A stretch of DNA of 64,000 nt. Source: Oreohelix idahoensis. Taxonomy: Eukaryota > Mollusca > Gastropoda > Stylommatophora > Oreohelicidae. The stretch is from contig JAMPIV010012166.1 of the NCBI GenBank assembly GCA_024509875.1, forward strand, positions 1 through 64,000. The letters are read 5' to 3'. Position numbers and translations under genes: made by a program. The notes below the pieces were generated by a model. It had not been told where the DNA came from, did not search any database, and saw nothing but the letters and a program-made list of their open reading frames with translations. Below, piece after piece: positions 12,814-24,781 of the stretch. Position 1 is the stretch's first letter. Each line of letters starts with the position of its first letter.

Positions 12814-14744
12814 TTACGATCTCCATTCCCCATTGCGGTTGTTCCACAGCCAGCCTGATGCCTTTTCGGCAGTTTCACTAAGCCTCTTCAGGGCACTTGT
12901 TCTCGACTGTCCCCTCAGCCCCAACAGTTTCAATAGATCATACACTGATGCAGCCACAAGCCCTCTTGCGCCCACTTCAACAGCCATGACCCTTGCAGTG
13001 AACACCTCGTGTCTCAGATCCGCGGCCAGATCACTATACTTGGCCGCTTTGAACGAATGTTGCTCATCTAATCTGGATTCAAATGGCACGGTCAGTTCAA
13101 TCAGTATGACCTGAAGCGTTGCTGCAGAATGAAGCACTATATCCGGCCGTCTCCGCGATTTTCGGATACTCTCTGGATATGCCCCTCGTCCAGGTAGGTC
13201 TACCGCCATCTCCCAATCATTTGCACAATCAAGAAGAGATGGTAAACTGCTACCAGGTTTATTCGGTTTGGGGTGTGCTGACTTTCCTGCCCTCAGAAAG
13301 TATGTGTTTGCGGTGTCTGGCCGGACTTTGCTATTCGCCTTCATTCTTGCCAGATCTATTGTCGCAGCAAGCTCATTTAGCACTTTGTTATGGCGCCAAG
13401 TGTATCGCCCTTGCCCTAATGACACCTTACACGCTGAGAGCACGTGTTCAAGTGTCTGCCTCCCCTGGCACAGGGGCACTGCTCATCATCCGACTTTCCC
13501 CATTTCACAAGGTTGGTGGCCGATGGCAGCAGGTCATACAGTGATCTGACAACGAAGCTGAGCCTAAGAGGTGCCATATGCCATATATCATTCCATGTCA
13601 AGGACCTCTGCAGGGCTCCTTCCCATGTAGTTCATTGGCCTTGTTGGACCTGCTGCACTGCTTTTTGCAACCTTTTATCATTCTCAGCTTCTCGTATCTC
13701 CTGAACTACCATGTCTCTGCGCTCCCTGCTTGATGCCTTGGACCACCAGAGGATGTCTCCATGACCAAATCCCCGTCTATTCGTTTGTGTGTATCCGATT
13801 ACCTCCCTCAGTTTGAGTGACTCTTGGGCAGCATCAACAGCTTCTTCCACTTTCCACTTCCTTCCCGTTTTCAGTGTGGGCTGAATGGACTTAACCACGT
13901 CATCAGCTGACTCGCGTAGCATCATTGCAAGCCTTGCCTTTCCAACTTTGTACTCTTCAACAACTGACTTGAAAGGAAGCAGAAGTTTTGACTTTTTGCA
14001 GTACAGTGCTACATCTGACAGACCTGGTGGTACTCCTAGCCATTTTCTCATGAACTTGTTGACCTTCTGCTCTATGGCTTCCACTGTACTTGTGCTTATT
14101 TCATATATAAGCAGTGGCCACAGCAACTTTGGTATCAACATGAACTGGAGGCACCACAGTTTGAACTTCCCCAGGAGTCTGCTTTGGTCTATGATCTGTA
14201 GCCCTCTGTCTGCCATTTCTATTGTCTGTTGCACTGCCTTTGAGTCTTTTAATGAGGCATCGTACACCCTGCCAAGACTTTTAACAGGTTCCTCAATGAC
14301 AGTAGGGATTCTTTGGTTGGAAACCGTGAATATGACCTCTGCTATCTTCCCTTTCCTGACTGATAGGCTTCTCGACTTCTTGGGTTTGAAGCTCATTCTG
14401 CACCAGCTGACTAGTTCATCCAGGCGTGCTAACATCCTCCGGGCCTGATGTTCATCTGATGTCAGAATTGTTGTGTCATCCATGAATGCTTTGAGCGGTG
14501 GCATGAGACACATTCCACCGAGCTTTGGACCTATAGCCATTCCTTCAGCTGCATTGAGGATTACCTGCATAGCCATCACGAATAGTATCGGAGAGATGGT
14601 ACATTCCATCGCAATTCCAACTTCAAGGCCAATCCACTTCGTTGTGTACTCTCTGGTTAAAATCTGACAGCAAACCCTGCGAAATACAGCTTCAGCATTG
14701 CTGCAATCTCTTGTGGAACATGATACATTTCTAGGGCCTGCCAC
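12814..14744 (-). pseudogene. C-terminal part of REL-endonuclease LINE protein (RT palm/thumb and restriction-like endonuclease)
   Basis: It continues the RT with the catalytic pair in AFMDDTTILT (FMDD in place of the usual YADD/FADD) and a thumb region ending near 13632. One TGA interrupts the frame just before TTWEGALQ, and a frameshift falls near 13470. The last part (13479-12814) carries the zinc-ribbon-like C-X2-C...H...C region (CQGRQTLEHVLSACK) and the nuclease core RRPDIVL...ILIELTVPFESR with a downstream AAKYSDL lysine. These are the PD-(D/E)XK features of R2-type endonucleases. At least three lesions (with 14680) break the full protein. Confidence 0.85.
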
Positions 14745-16231
14745 AACATCTGGTGTGGAACGGATCCATAAGCATTCGCTAAATCCAACCAGATTACATG
14801 GAGGTTTGTTCTGTCAGACTTTGCCTTTTGGATTGCTTCCCATATCATTGTGGCATGCTCTAGACATCCTGGTGTACCTGGGATACCTGCTTTCTGAATG
14901 GTAGTGTCAATGTACCCATTTGCCAGGAGGTATGTAGTGAGTCTTTTCGCCATCACTGAGAAGAATATCTTCCCTTCCACATTGAGTAGTGAGATTGGCC
15001 TGAACTGACTGATGTCTGTGGAATTTTGCTCCTTCGGAATGTAGACTCCGTTCGCCTTTCTCCATTCCTTGCTTACAAGCTGGGTTTTCCACGCACTCTT
15101 CAGTAAACGAAGCAGTCGTTTGAGCACCTCAGGGCATCTCTTATACACCACATATGGAACACCATTAGGACCTGGAGCTGACTTGCATCGAGCTTTCTGG
15201 ACAATGCTTTCTACCTCTTGCACCGTTGGGGGCTTGGTGTTAAATTCAGCACCTGGCTTACTCGGCCATTTAAGGCCTGCCATGCTGCTGAGCGGCTCAT
15301 CTTTGCGACCATCTGAATATGTCATTCCAAGGTGTTCTTCCAGGTCTTCTTTCCTGATGTTTAGCGTACCCGACCGTGGCTGCTCAAACAGTTCTTTGGC
15401 AAACTTGAAGGGCTCCCTGAAGAATCTTTCCCTATCCATTCGAGTCTTCCTTTTCTTCCTGCACAACCTTTCTGCTCTATAAAGGGCATTATGTTGGCCT
15501 TTCAGGTGCTCCCAAACCTGTCGTAACCCTTCCTTCTCTGCGGCAACTGCGTTTTTGAACAGTTTTCGGGCATGCTTCTTCAGTTTTCTGATTTCTTCTA
15601 TTTTAATTTGTCTTCTGCTTTTTCGTGGTGGGTTACTTTCCCTTGCCTCCCTCACTCCGAACACTTTGCGACAGTGCAGATATATTATGTCGCCGAAGAT
15701 TTCCAGCTTCTTCTCCAAAGTTATCTGCTTCAGGTTGTTATCCAACTCTTTTGCCAAGGCTTCGTCCAGCTGTTCCCAACGCCCTTTTGCACTGGCGGGT
15801 GGAAACGTGATTGCATCTCTCTTCCCGTCCAAGAAGTGTGTGAGATCATCATCAGGCAGATCAACTTGAATGTACTCAGCACTGTGGATTGACTCCTGGC
15901 TGCGTTCTTCTAACGTCTTATCCGTCGAGACAGAGCGCTGTTGATCTCCCCCTGATGACCTCCCACACCCCTTTTTCGTTCTGTGGATTTTCATTCCTCT
16001 CTGAGTAGAGAATTCCCTACCACAGGCACATGGAGACTCCAGCCGTTGTTCAGAGCTCGAAGTCCGTGTAACGGGTCTGGTCGATTCCAATGAGGCGCCT
16101 GTGGATTCATCATTCTCCCCCCCTTTCGGTGAATCCTGGGGGCATCTATCGTTTTTGGGTTCTATAGCAATTGAATACAGCTTACGGGGTGCTAACCCGG
16201 TCAGCCGGTTTCTAGTCTTTCCCAGTGTCAT
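14657..16231 (-). pseudogene. N-terminal part of REL-endonuclease LINE protein (zinc finger, first half of RT)
   Basis: ATG at 16231. A C2H2 finger (CACGREFSTQRGMKIHRTKKGC-like, residues about 70-90) probably contacts target DNA, as in R2-type proteins. A Lys/Arg-rich linker follows, then the RT fingers and palm: SAPGPNGVPY, FRPISLLNVEGKIFFSVMAK, and the first catalytic aspartate in WLDLANAYGSVPH. At about 14680 the frame is lost, and the sequence continues in another frame of the next entry (REYTTKWIGLEVG onward). The product would nick target DNA and copy the element RNA there. The frameshift inactivates this copy unless it is a sequencing or assembly error. Confidence 0.85.
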
Positions 16232-16288
16232 CTGTCTTTCCAGAAGTCAATCGGTCTTTTCCCGATTGTCACTGGTTTGACCATGTAA

Positions 16289-17168
16289 CTATGATAGGAA
16301 ACTCTTTACAGAGCGATACAACAGGAAGCAATCTGATCATCAGAAGCAGTCCCCCCGTCCGACAAGTGTTTCGGCCCTATATACTCCTTTACACTCTAAG
16401 GGGGGCGGGCCCACTTGGGTCATGACTCCCAAGCGTCTCAGCTTCCTGTTGTCTTGCATCGAAAATGAACCCATTTCACTTATGATAGCAACTTTAAATT
16501 CCACAACTCCGCCAGCCGTGGAGGCAATTGTGAAAGTAACAAAGAGAAGACAAATTATTCCGTTCGTTCCGTCGCACACACTGAGACACCAGCGCGAAGT
16601 CAACGAGTCACCACTGCGCGTTCCCCACTGGACTTTTGATACTGACACCCCTTATAGTATACACCGCTTGTCGCCCCTGAGTCGCAGCCCGTTCACTAGT
16701 CCACCACAAACCTCAGCGTATTGTGGGCTTAGAAAAATTCCTGGTGTTTTCTGTACCGCAGCGTTTATTGTTACGATCTCCATTCCCCATTGCGGTTGTT
16801 CCACAGCCAGCCTGATGCCTTTTCGGCAGTTTCACTAAGCCTCTTCAGGGCCCTTGTTCTCGACTGTCCCCTCAGCCCCAACAGTTTCAATAGATCATAC
16901 ACTGATGCAGCCACAAGCCCTCTTGCGCCCACTTCAACAGCCATGACCCTTGCAGTGAACCCATCGTGTCTCAGATCCGCGGCCAGATCACTATACTTGG
17001 CCGCTTTGAACGAATGTTGCTCATCTAATCTGGATTCAAATGGCACGGTCAGTTCAATCAGTATGACCTGAAGCGTTGCTGCAGAATGAAGCACTATATC
17101 CGGCCGTCTCCGCGATTTTCGGATACTCTCTGGATATGCCCCTCGTCCAGGTAGGTCTACCGCCATCT
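16289..17168 (-). mobile_element. 5'-truncated tandem copy of the same REL-endonuclease LINE
   Basis: It matches 12331-13205 with only scattered differences and includes the 3' untranslated region and the endonuclease C-terminus (131 codons, 17166-16771). It lies immediately 5' (in LINE sense) of the near full-length copy. Its own 5' end abuts element A sequence that resumes at 17169 (compare element C near 50935). Confidence 0.88.
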
Positions 17169-17225
17169 AGACATTAGTATGCTACCGACCTCTACTTTTT
17201 TGTTTGATGTATTTTTTTCAACAAC

Positions 17226-17270
17226 AAAAAAATGATCGAATCATTTTTTTCCCTGGGGATCGGTGTAGAC
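17226..17270 (+). promoter_or_regulatory. Hairpin plus G-rich tract before the 3' LTR of element A
   Basis: A perfect 11-bp stem (A7-TGAT / ATCA-T7) with a CGA loop occupies 17226-17250. CCCTGGGGATCGGTGTAGAC then leads directly to the LTR. The G-rich stretch occupies the position of a polypurine tract, the primer for plus-strand DNA. The same design precedes the 3' LTRs of C, E, B and D. Confidence 0.65.
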
Positions 17271-18745
17271 TGTTAAGTCCTATTTTAATCAAGGGGAATT
17301 AAACGTTAATATACTTGTATGTACAGGACAGATTTTTTTGTTATCTCCCTTGAGTAGCTGCTACTCGAATGTTCTAGATGAGTTCAGCTCACGTCTCTCG
17401 CGGTTAGCAGCACATGCGTGATTGTCTGAGCTGGACAGAGGGAGGAAAATCTCGTGACAGTAGGTGGCTGGGCAGTTTTGTCGTGATGATGGTCAGCCAT
17501 GTTTTTTGACGGTGTATACTGGGAGATATTTTTCGTGTGATAGGAATGACTGAGACTTCCTAATGTATTTCAAAAGCCAAGGATATGATGGCTGATATTT
17601 ATACTGCAGAATGTACTTTTTTTTTGGGAAGACTTTCAAAAGGCCATGGATTATAGGCCATTCTCTGTTCATCTCCCGATGAGGGATATTTTGTCGTTCG
17701 ACGGATTGTTATAGGGGATTGTTCTTTCTCCCGTGAGATGTATCTTATTTATAATATTGCTAGAGAAGATAATGAGCATATTTACATTGGAACTTATACG
17801 GCTTATTTATGATATTGCCAGAGAAGATAGTGAGCATATTTACATTACCTCAAAGCCAGGAACTCATACGGCTTATTTATAATATTGCCAGAGTATATAT
17901 ATATATGCGCATTTATGCTATATTCGGATGTATTGAACTGTCGTTATTTCCATGATGTGTTTTGAACTGTGACCTATTGACAGTGTGTTCTGATGATGTC
18001 TACGTTCGTTACTGTGGCGTAATAAACGGTGTAGAACTGTACTTGGAGTTTCAACCTTCCTGACTCCCATGTGTGCATTGATGTGTGATTGCTATTGACT
18101 TACTTTAACTCTTTCAGTCCCAAGCAAAAAAGTGGGTTTGGCCCAAGCAAAAATCGCCACCCCAGTGCGTTTTTATTGTTGTTGTTTGGAAATAATTTTT
18201 TAAAATGTTCATATGCATAAATAACTTTGTTGTTGTATATGAAAATGAAGGTAATTGGATGTACTTTACTCTTGTGCTACAAGTATAAAAGCTTTCATTG
18301 AAAAATGATTAGTTATTCAAGGTAAAATGTAGGATATGTGCTAAAAAAAATGATTAGTTATTCAAGGTAAAATAGAGGATATGCGCTTAAAAAAATCTAA
18401 AAATAAATATCTCAAAACAGAAACACGTTCACTCTTAAACACATGCGGTATTTAAAAGAATGTACTTGCAGTCGGAAATGACGTTTTGGGTGGTTTGTGT
18501 TAGAAACAGTCTCAAACAGAGGCACATATACTAAAGGCTTTTTAAAGTCGATTGGGCCAAGCGCGTCTAACCCCTGAGCCTTTATAAAGTCGATTGGGAC
18601 TTAAAGAGTTAAAGAGCCTATACACATTCGCGTCTATATCTACACACTCACACATCCGTCGGCCGCCTGTAAGCCCGACCTGCTGATCGCCTATATCAGC
18701 GCACACAATAATAATAACATTTATCATCCCCCTTGAGCCTCAACA
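17271..18745 (+). repeat. 3' LTR of element A (with MITE insertion)
   Basis: Matches 5761-6783 apart from point differences, a much shorter TA run (near 17894) and a 504-bp gain caused by the TTAA-flanked MITE. It ends CCTCAACA at 18745, followed by the CGTAT target duplication. Confidence 0.93.
18105..18612. mobile_element. piggyBac-type MITE with TTAA target duplication
   Basis: 500 bp (18109-18608) between TTAA tetramers (18105-18108 and 18609-18612). Terminal inverted repeats are CTCTTTCAGTCCCAA and CTCTTTAAGTCCCAA (14 of 15 match). The sister LTR at about 6650 shows the empty site with a TCAA in place of TTAA. It has an internal duplicated block around 18300-18385 and no coding capacity. 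Its right-hand 150 bp, read in reverse, match 56540-56670, which lies beside a piggyBac-like transposase start. It is therefore a deletion derivative of that family. Confidence 0.88.
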
Positions 18746-18890
18746 CGTATATATTATACATACAGAATGAACAAAGCAAGAACAGCCTTTTGTAGTCTAA
18801 ACAACATCTGGAAGTCCTCTATGTACAGCACGATCACAAAATTAAGACTATATGAGACCTGTGTACCAGAAAGAGTGAGTAAATTAATGT
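18746..18890 (+). pseudogene. RT C-terminal fragment of an RTE-like LINE
   Basis: About 110 bases from 18760 (AGAATGAACAAAGCAAGAAC and on) match the segment of the intact LINE at 59965-60070 (MNKARTAF...LNNIWKSS). Element A was inserted next to or into this old LINE piece. Confidence 0.75.
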
Positions 18891-19330
18891 GTGGAAGGGA
18901 GTGACTGTTTTTTACCGTAAAGCTGCTCATTGTATCTTCATTTTTTAAACTCATACTTCATACTGTTGTTGGCAATGTTTCAATGCACATGTCGTTGTAC
19001 ATTTCCACGGGCTGTGAATAAAGTTGTGACAAAAAGCAGAAACACCATTTTAGTGTGCACACTAAAAACGTGTTTTCACTGTTTGTTTATGTGTGTGTGT
19101 GTGAGAGAGCGAGAGCAATAGGTACATTTTTTCCACTGCAAATATTTTACAAACTGGAAAACAATCTTAGTTCTTTCCATCTTAGATCAAAGTGCGCTCT
19201 ATAAGTACAAGAAAAGGTGTGTATGATTTCGTTATCCCTTTTTAATTATTTTTTTTTTTGTCTTCTCCTTTTAATAAACCTCACTGTCATTAAAAAAATG
19301 TGCAATGTACAACTTCAGAGTACAGGAGAA
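18891..19330. other. No gene seen
   Basis: AT-rich sequence with a short GT/GA microsatellite near 19089-19117 and an AATAAA at about 19273. No domain was recognised. Confidence 0.6.
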
Positions 19331-20100
19331 TGTAACAGGAAAGGGAAAGAACTGAGATAGGAATAAGAAGAAATAATTTATGAGTAGTAGGACTTAGCTC
19401 TTACGTCATCAGGCACGAGAAATGAGTGGGCTGAGAAGAGAGTTTAAAGATCACTCTTGTCTCGTCGTTTGGCTGAGATGGTCAACTCAGAACAGGTCAG
19501 GTAGACTTACCATAGTACCATCTGAAACTTAGTGGACAGCTCAAGTATCATTGTGTTATGATACCGCTGCATTTCGCAGAAAGGGAAAGATGTTCCCACG
19601 ACAATTAACGTTCATGTCGAGCTGTATCCAAGTGTATTGTCAGCAGTTTTATTCAAGCAAACATGGTATGTAAACTCTCGAATAATTAGTCAAGGGCAAG
19701 TGATCGAGGACAGGTGTTCGAAGTAGTGGTCCAGTTCGGACATATGAAGCATACTTTATAAGACAGCAGTGGTATAGAATAAGTATCCAACACTGGTGGT
19801 AATCCAGATTATTACTTCAAAACCATACTGCATTTATTGTGAGCAGCCCATTAAGAAGTAGTGTATAGTAGACAGTCTCTAGAGTGGAGGGTGTTCAGTA
19901 TTCAACGTAGATCAAGAGTTAATCAAGTAGTCCATGAACAGTGAGTTATGTGATGTATGAAGGACATTGTAGAAGTTTCATGTATGCTATTACCATTTAT
20001 AATCGGGCACAAGGTTGCCAGCTGTGAATATGTTCCTTGACAACAAATAAAGAACTTTTGTTGTCTACTCTGAGTCGTCAAGTCATTTCAAGGCATTATA
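19331..20100 (+). repeat. 5' LTR of element B (right edge uncertain)
   Basis: 19331-19591 is matched by 38269-38530. It probably extends to near 20100 because an AATAAA at about 20046 is followed by GT/T-rich sequence, as at an R-U5 boundary. The other LTR is truncated, so the right edge and primer-binding site are not fixed. Confidence 0.6.
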
Positions 20101-20946
20101 GTGTCTGATCATGTAAGCTCATTCAGTAGACACAGGAGCAAGATAAGCCACCATTGTACGGTGCATACACTCACAGCCAGCGTACATAAGACAGGGACAT
20201 TAACGACAATCATTGGTACAAGGACATACAGTAGTGTCAAGACGATAACTTAATAACAACAAAACCAAGAACATAGAGTGGTGATCATGTATTATTTATA
20301 ATCGGGCACATCTCGTTATGGTGCCAGTGACCACTTGTGGGAAGATTACGTGTGTTACAAATTAGTGTACTTATCAAAATGCAGGCGATTGAAAAAACAA
20401 CATCGAGTTCGACGAAGCATGAATTCAAGTCAACAGTGAAGAAAACAAGACAGTTACGTGCCGAGACATATGAAGAGTAGTCGAGCATGACGAGGTCAAC
20501 GAAGGAACCCAAGTCAACAGTGACGAAGATACATTCTTTTTACAACTTAACTCCACAGTCGGGTATGGGTCAAACATCATCACACTAAAGTGATCATTTT
20601 ATGAACAGTGTAGCAAGTATCATCAACAGCCGCTCATAACACAGAAAACAACGGGAGGAAAGAAAGAAACAAACACAGTGTGCACACTCAAGTCAGCAGT
20701 CCAGAAAAGAAACATTCATCAGGAACCAACGTCCAAACGTACAGTGTAGTTAGTTAGTTATAATTAGGTAGAATTATTGTTTGTATACAACTTTGAACCT
20801 ATTCATGTGTTATAATTTCCTTCATATTTTTGTTATAGAGATTTGCTGTGAGTAACAATTGTTTTGTTACAACATCAAGAACATTAACCAAAGAATTTCC
20901 CCAAGAAGTCCCAATAACATAATTTTTATTTATTTTCAGAGCTAAT
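20101..20946 (+). other. Leader of element B
   Basis: No gene is seen in about 850 bases before the gag start. The sequence is A-rich with many short out-of-frame ORFs. No primer-binding site could be named. Confidence 0.5.
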
Positions 20947-21740
20947 ATGGAACAGACAGACACGGTAGTAGGCGTATTACGCCAGGTATCTGAGACATTG
21001 GGTAGGTTAGATAAAAACAGCAAACTTGCCAGTGTCAAGGGTAATGTTGATACGTTTTCAGGTAAATCTACTGAATGTAAGACCTGGCTCTTACAAATAG
21101 AGAGATATTCTTTATCAGTTCAGGCCTCAGACATTGAAAAGAGATTGTTAGCTTTTCTTACCAGCACACATTTAGTAGCCGATTTCATTAGAAGAAGGTT
21201 AGACATAGTGCTAGAGGAAACATGGCAAGACTTCAAACAGGAATTGGTGAAAAGATATGGAGAATTACAGGATGTACAGCTAGGATGGCAGAAACTTTGG
21301 AAGATAAAACAAAGCAAAGAGGAAACTATACAGATGTATACTGATAGAATGTTTAACATCATTGAAGATGTATTTCCAGCTGAAACGATAGACAGACAAG
21401 GAATAGATGACCAATTGATCGGTAGGCCCTATCTTCGTAGACGGATTATATAGTGATGCCATCAAACTCCACTTAATAAGGAAAGATCATAAGATGTTAA
21501 AAGATACTATGGCTTCTGCCATTGCAGAAGAAAACGTAAGGAGAAGGTTTGAGTTGAGAGTAGAACAGGCAAGGTTTGACGAAGAAGAACCTATGAAAAT
21601 AGATAATGTTCATCAAGGAAATGGTGATGGAAGGAGACAACAAACAGGTAGCAGACTGTTGCAGGACATTGAATGTTACAATTTCCATCAGCGGGGACAC
21701 AGAGCTAGCGTGTGTACATGGAGACCGCCACGCATGTGTC
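20947..21740 (+). pseudogene. gag of element B with degenerate zinc knuckle
   Basis: ATG at 20947. The N-terminal 168 residues are typical of gypsy capsid proteins: TFSGKSTECKTWLLQIERY, then TWQDFKQELVKRYGELQ and a QSKEETIQMYTDRM block. A frameshift near 21425 moves the reading to the pol frame, where gag continues (RLVEQ-type helices). The knuckle CYNFHQRGHRASVC follows at about 21674-21715. The second Cys of the CCHC pattern is replaced by Phe, which should abolish zinc binding. Gag would form the particle and bind genomic RNA. Broken copy. Confidence 0.8.
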
Positions 21741-22630
21741 AAAACAGTGGGTCTGCGCGTTTAGCTAGTTGTCATAGTCCGCGTCAGACTATGTGTGGGG
21801 ATAGGGACGACACATTGTGTCAACCCCAATACACCCGCACACAAGGAACACATTCATGCACGCACCACACGAGGGCTTTCGAGACGCCTCGGTACGGTAG
21901 ATACAATAGTCAGGGAAAAGGTAGACCTACTCACATGAGAGAGACTGACATGGGTAGGATAAATAATAGGTCTCAGAATAATAAGCAGGTACCTATGGGA
22001 AGGAAACCAAGGATAAGGAAACAGAATGAAGATATATCAACAGTCAACGAAACGTACCATACGGATCCGAGTTCGTGTTTGATAACAATAGGTGATAGAA
22101 AAATCAGAAGTCTCTTGGATTCAGGCGCTAGTGTTAGCTTATTAAGATTTGGGTTATATAAACAGCTACGTCAGCCACCCAAATTGGAAAAAACATGCAT
22201 GCAACTCACGTCAGTGTCAGGTGAAAGGTTAAAGGTGATGGAATGTCAACGTTTACGGTTCAGCATTGGAACGAAGTTGTTGACGCAAATGTTTATAATA
22301 GTGAAAGGTATGTCATGGAATTGCATTTTAGGCAGAGATTTTATGAAGAAATACAGCGTAAGATTGTACTTTGACATACAGAAGCTAAGGATTCAGGACG
22401 AGTACATTGACATGCAGGATGATATGCATATCGCATCAGTGATAAGATTACAGAAGCCGATTACTTTACGTCCGAATACGGTGAACATAGTCACAGGAAA
22501 GATTAAGAGATCACCATATTATAAAATTGGGCAGACGGTCAGAACAGTGGAATTCCAGGATGCAGACATAGCCGATGAACCATGCATAAACATGACGGAG
22601 GGGATAGTAGTAATAGGAAACAGATCTTAA
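21741..22630 (+). pseudogene. Aspartic protease region of element B
   Basis: In the pol frame, a basic Arg/Gly/Gln-rich linker is followed by a protease with the active site SLLDSGASVSLLR (about 22108-22146) and the flap-side CILGRDFMKKYSV (about 22323-22361). That is a classic gypsy PR. The frame ends in TAA at 22628-22630, and the RT part resumes in the same frame a few codons later. The stop is therefore a lesion inside one long Gag-Pol reading rather than a gene boundary. Confidence 0.82.
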
Positions 22631-22639
22631 TTTCCAGTT

Positions 22640-24781
22640 ATGCTACTCAACACAGCAGCAAAGCATGTCACGATACCAAGAGGATTCATTGTGGAGAGAG
22701 TACAACACATGTCACACACTGAAGGCAGCAGACAAGGACAGAATAACTATGATGAAAGGAAAGATAGACATAGTGGTATCCGAGATAGGAAAACATACAC
22801 TAGGAGGGACAGCCAACAGTTAGGACGGGATTATATGAATACCAGTAATTGTCTAGCGTGTAGAGAACAGGAACGCATGTGGGGGGAAAGAAGATGGAGT
22901 CATAGAAACAACAATCGCAGGGAAAGAGACACGAAATGGAAAAACAATTGTCACAGACCGTACTACACATCAGATCGAGTACATAGGATAAAAATGGTTC
23001 AAGAAATGAGTCGACAACCTTACTTCGGAGATAGACATACGAATAGGAAGTTATATGAGACTAGAACCGGTCAACAAAGAGATAGAATGCAGGGACGAAA
23101 TATACCACAGGTTAACATGAAGGATGGGATGAAGGAGATGAAGACACAGATAAGGACAGATCCCCAAAACAAAAGAAGATTACATGACTTTATCACGAAA
23201 CATCATGATGTATTTGCGCTGAGAGACATGGAGCTAGGGAGAACAAACACAGTCCAGATGGAAATAGAAACAACGACGGACAAGCATATTAGCATGAAAC
23301 CATATCGTACGCCACTAAAGAACAGACAGGTAGTAGAACGAGCGATACAAGACATGTTACAGGCGGGAATAATCGAACGGTCCAGGTCAGAGTGGGCATC
23401 GCCGATAGTCATTGTTGAGAAGAAGGACGGAACCAACAGATTTTGTTGCGACTACCGGGCGTTAAACAAGATTACAAAAACGATATCGTATCAGATGCAT
23501 AGAATAGATGACATATTGGCAACACTGGGGAAGTCACAATGGTTTACAACTTTAGATGCGAGGTCAGGATTCTGGTGCATCCCAATGTCACCAGACGCCA
23601 AAAGGAAGAGCACATTTTGCACACATGTCGGAACGTTTTCTTGGAACGTGATGCCTTTTTGATTAAAAGGAAGCCCGACGACATATATGGCATTAATGAA
23701 CGAAGTGCTTCAAGGGATGCAAGCGTTCGCTACAGCATACATCGATGATATACTGGTACATACGACAGGGTCGATGGAAGATCATCTATGCCATGTAGAG
23801 AAAGTATTTAATAGATTACGACATCACAATGTGAAACTCAAGTTAAGCAAATGCAACTTCTTACAGCAAGAGATTAAATACTTAGGGTTTATAATCAATA
23901 GGAAAGGCATTAGACCAGATGAAGAGAAAGTGCGAGCCATCAGACAAATGCCAGCACCAACAAATGTCCGCCAAACGAGGGGACTCTTAGGAACATGTGG
24001 GTATTTTCGGAACCATATCGTAAATTTTTCACAAGCAGCAGAACCCTTGATAAACCTCACAAGGAAATTCGCCAGGTTCAAATGGACACAAGATTGCCAG
24101 AGAGCTTTCGAATACCTCAAGAACGCATTAACAGAAATCCTTTATCTATCACATCCAGACCCGAATAGGGAAATGATATTGTATACTGATGCATCAGATA
24201 CAGCGATAGGGGCATGTTTAGTGCAACCGGCAAAGGAAGATGAGGAACCAGTTTTGAAGAACGTGGGAAATAAGAAACCTAGTATTTCTACAACATGCGC
24301 TAAGCAAAACGCAGCGGAAATGGCCTACCATAGAAAAAGAGGCATTTGCCATACACTATTCAGTACAGAAATTGGACTTTTACCTAAGGAAAATGCCATT
24401 TACGGTTAAAACAGATCTCAGCCACTAGTGACATGGTTAACTAAAGCAAAAGATCAGCCAAGGAAATTGCAAACGTGGGGGCTAAACTTGCAAAGCTATA
24501 ACATGAAAATAGAATACATCAAAGGTACCCACAATAGATGCGCGGATCTATTGTCAAGAATACCGTACCAAAAAGGGATGACAATAGAAGGGGATGATAC
24601 ACCAGAGATAGATGATCGATTCAAACAGATCAACATAATAAATTCAAATAGAATGGAAACACAGTCAATATCAGGAACGGATGAGGATCAGTCGGAAGAA
24701 GATCCACAATTGAGAGTTATCGACTTCAAGAAGGAACAGGACAAAGATCCAGAGATTAAACGGATGAAAAGGAAAATATAG
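22640..24781 (+). pseudogene. Reverse transcriptase and RNase H of element B
   Basis: After an Arg/Asp-rich linker, the RT shows SPIVIVEKKDGTNRFCCDYRALNK, WFTTLDARSGFW, SWNVMPF and the catalytic YIDDILVHT (about 23740-23766). TLGTCGYFRNHI-type thumb sequence follows, then RNase H with YTDASDTAIGACL (about 24181-24219) and GTHNRCADLLSR (about 24523-24558). Lesions are a TGA at 23660, two frame changes between 24320 and 24430 (the RNase H middle reads in another frame), and a TAG at 24779. Catalytic residues are kept. The enzyme would copy element RNA in cytoplasmic particles, but this copy cannot encode it whole. Confidence 0.87.

Larger units (their letters stand above)
12331..16288 (-). mobile_element. 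LINE with restriction-like endonuclease (R2/NeSL/Hero-type), near full length
   Basis: A minus-strand non-LTR retrotransposon inserted in element A. It has an N-terminal C2H2 zinc finger, a reverse transcriptase and a C-terminal restriction-like endonuclease, the layout of the R2/NeSL/Hero group rather than APE-type LINEs. A 3' untranslated region of about 480 bp lies at 12331-12813. Its last 880 bp are repeated almost exactly at 16289-17168, so it sits head-to-tail next to a 5'-truncated sister copy. No clear target duplication was seen. Confidence 0.88.
5761..18745 (+). mobile_element. LTR retrotransposon A (Gmr1-like gag/PR, lacks INT-RT), with nested insertions
   Basis: Both LTRs start TGTTAAGTCC and end CCTCAACA. 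The element is flanked by CGTAT at 5756-5760 and 18746-18750, a perfect 5-bp target duplication, so both ends are secure. Inside are a leader, a broken gag and protease, an unidentified ORF, a SINE, a long region without pol domains that matches the 3' region of element C, and two copies of an unrelated LINE. A hairpin and G-rich tract precede the 3' LTR. No integrase or RT is present, so mobility would have required pol from a relative such as C. The LTRs differ at many positions and in TA-repeat length, so it is older than element E. Confidence 0.9.
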
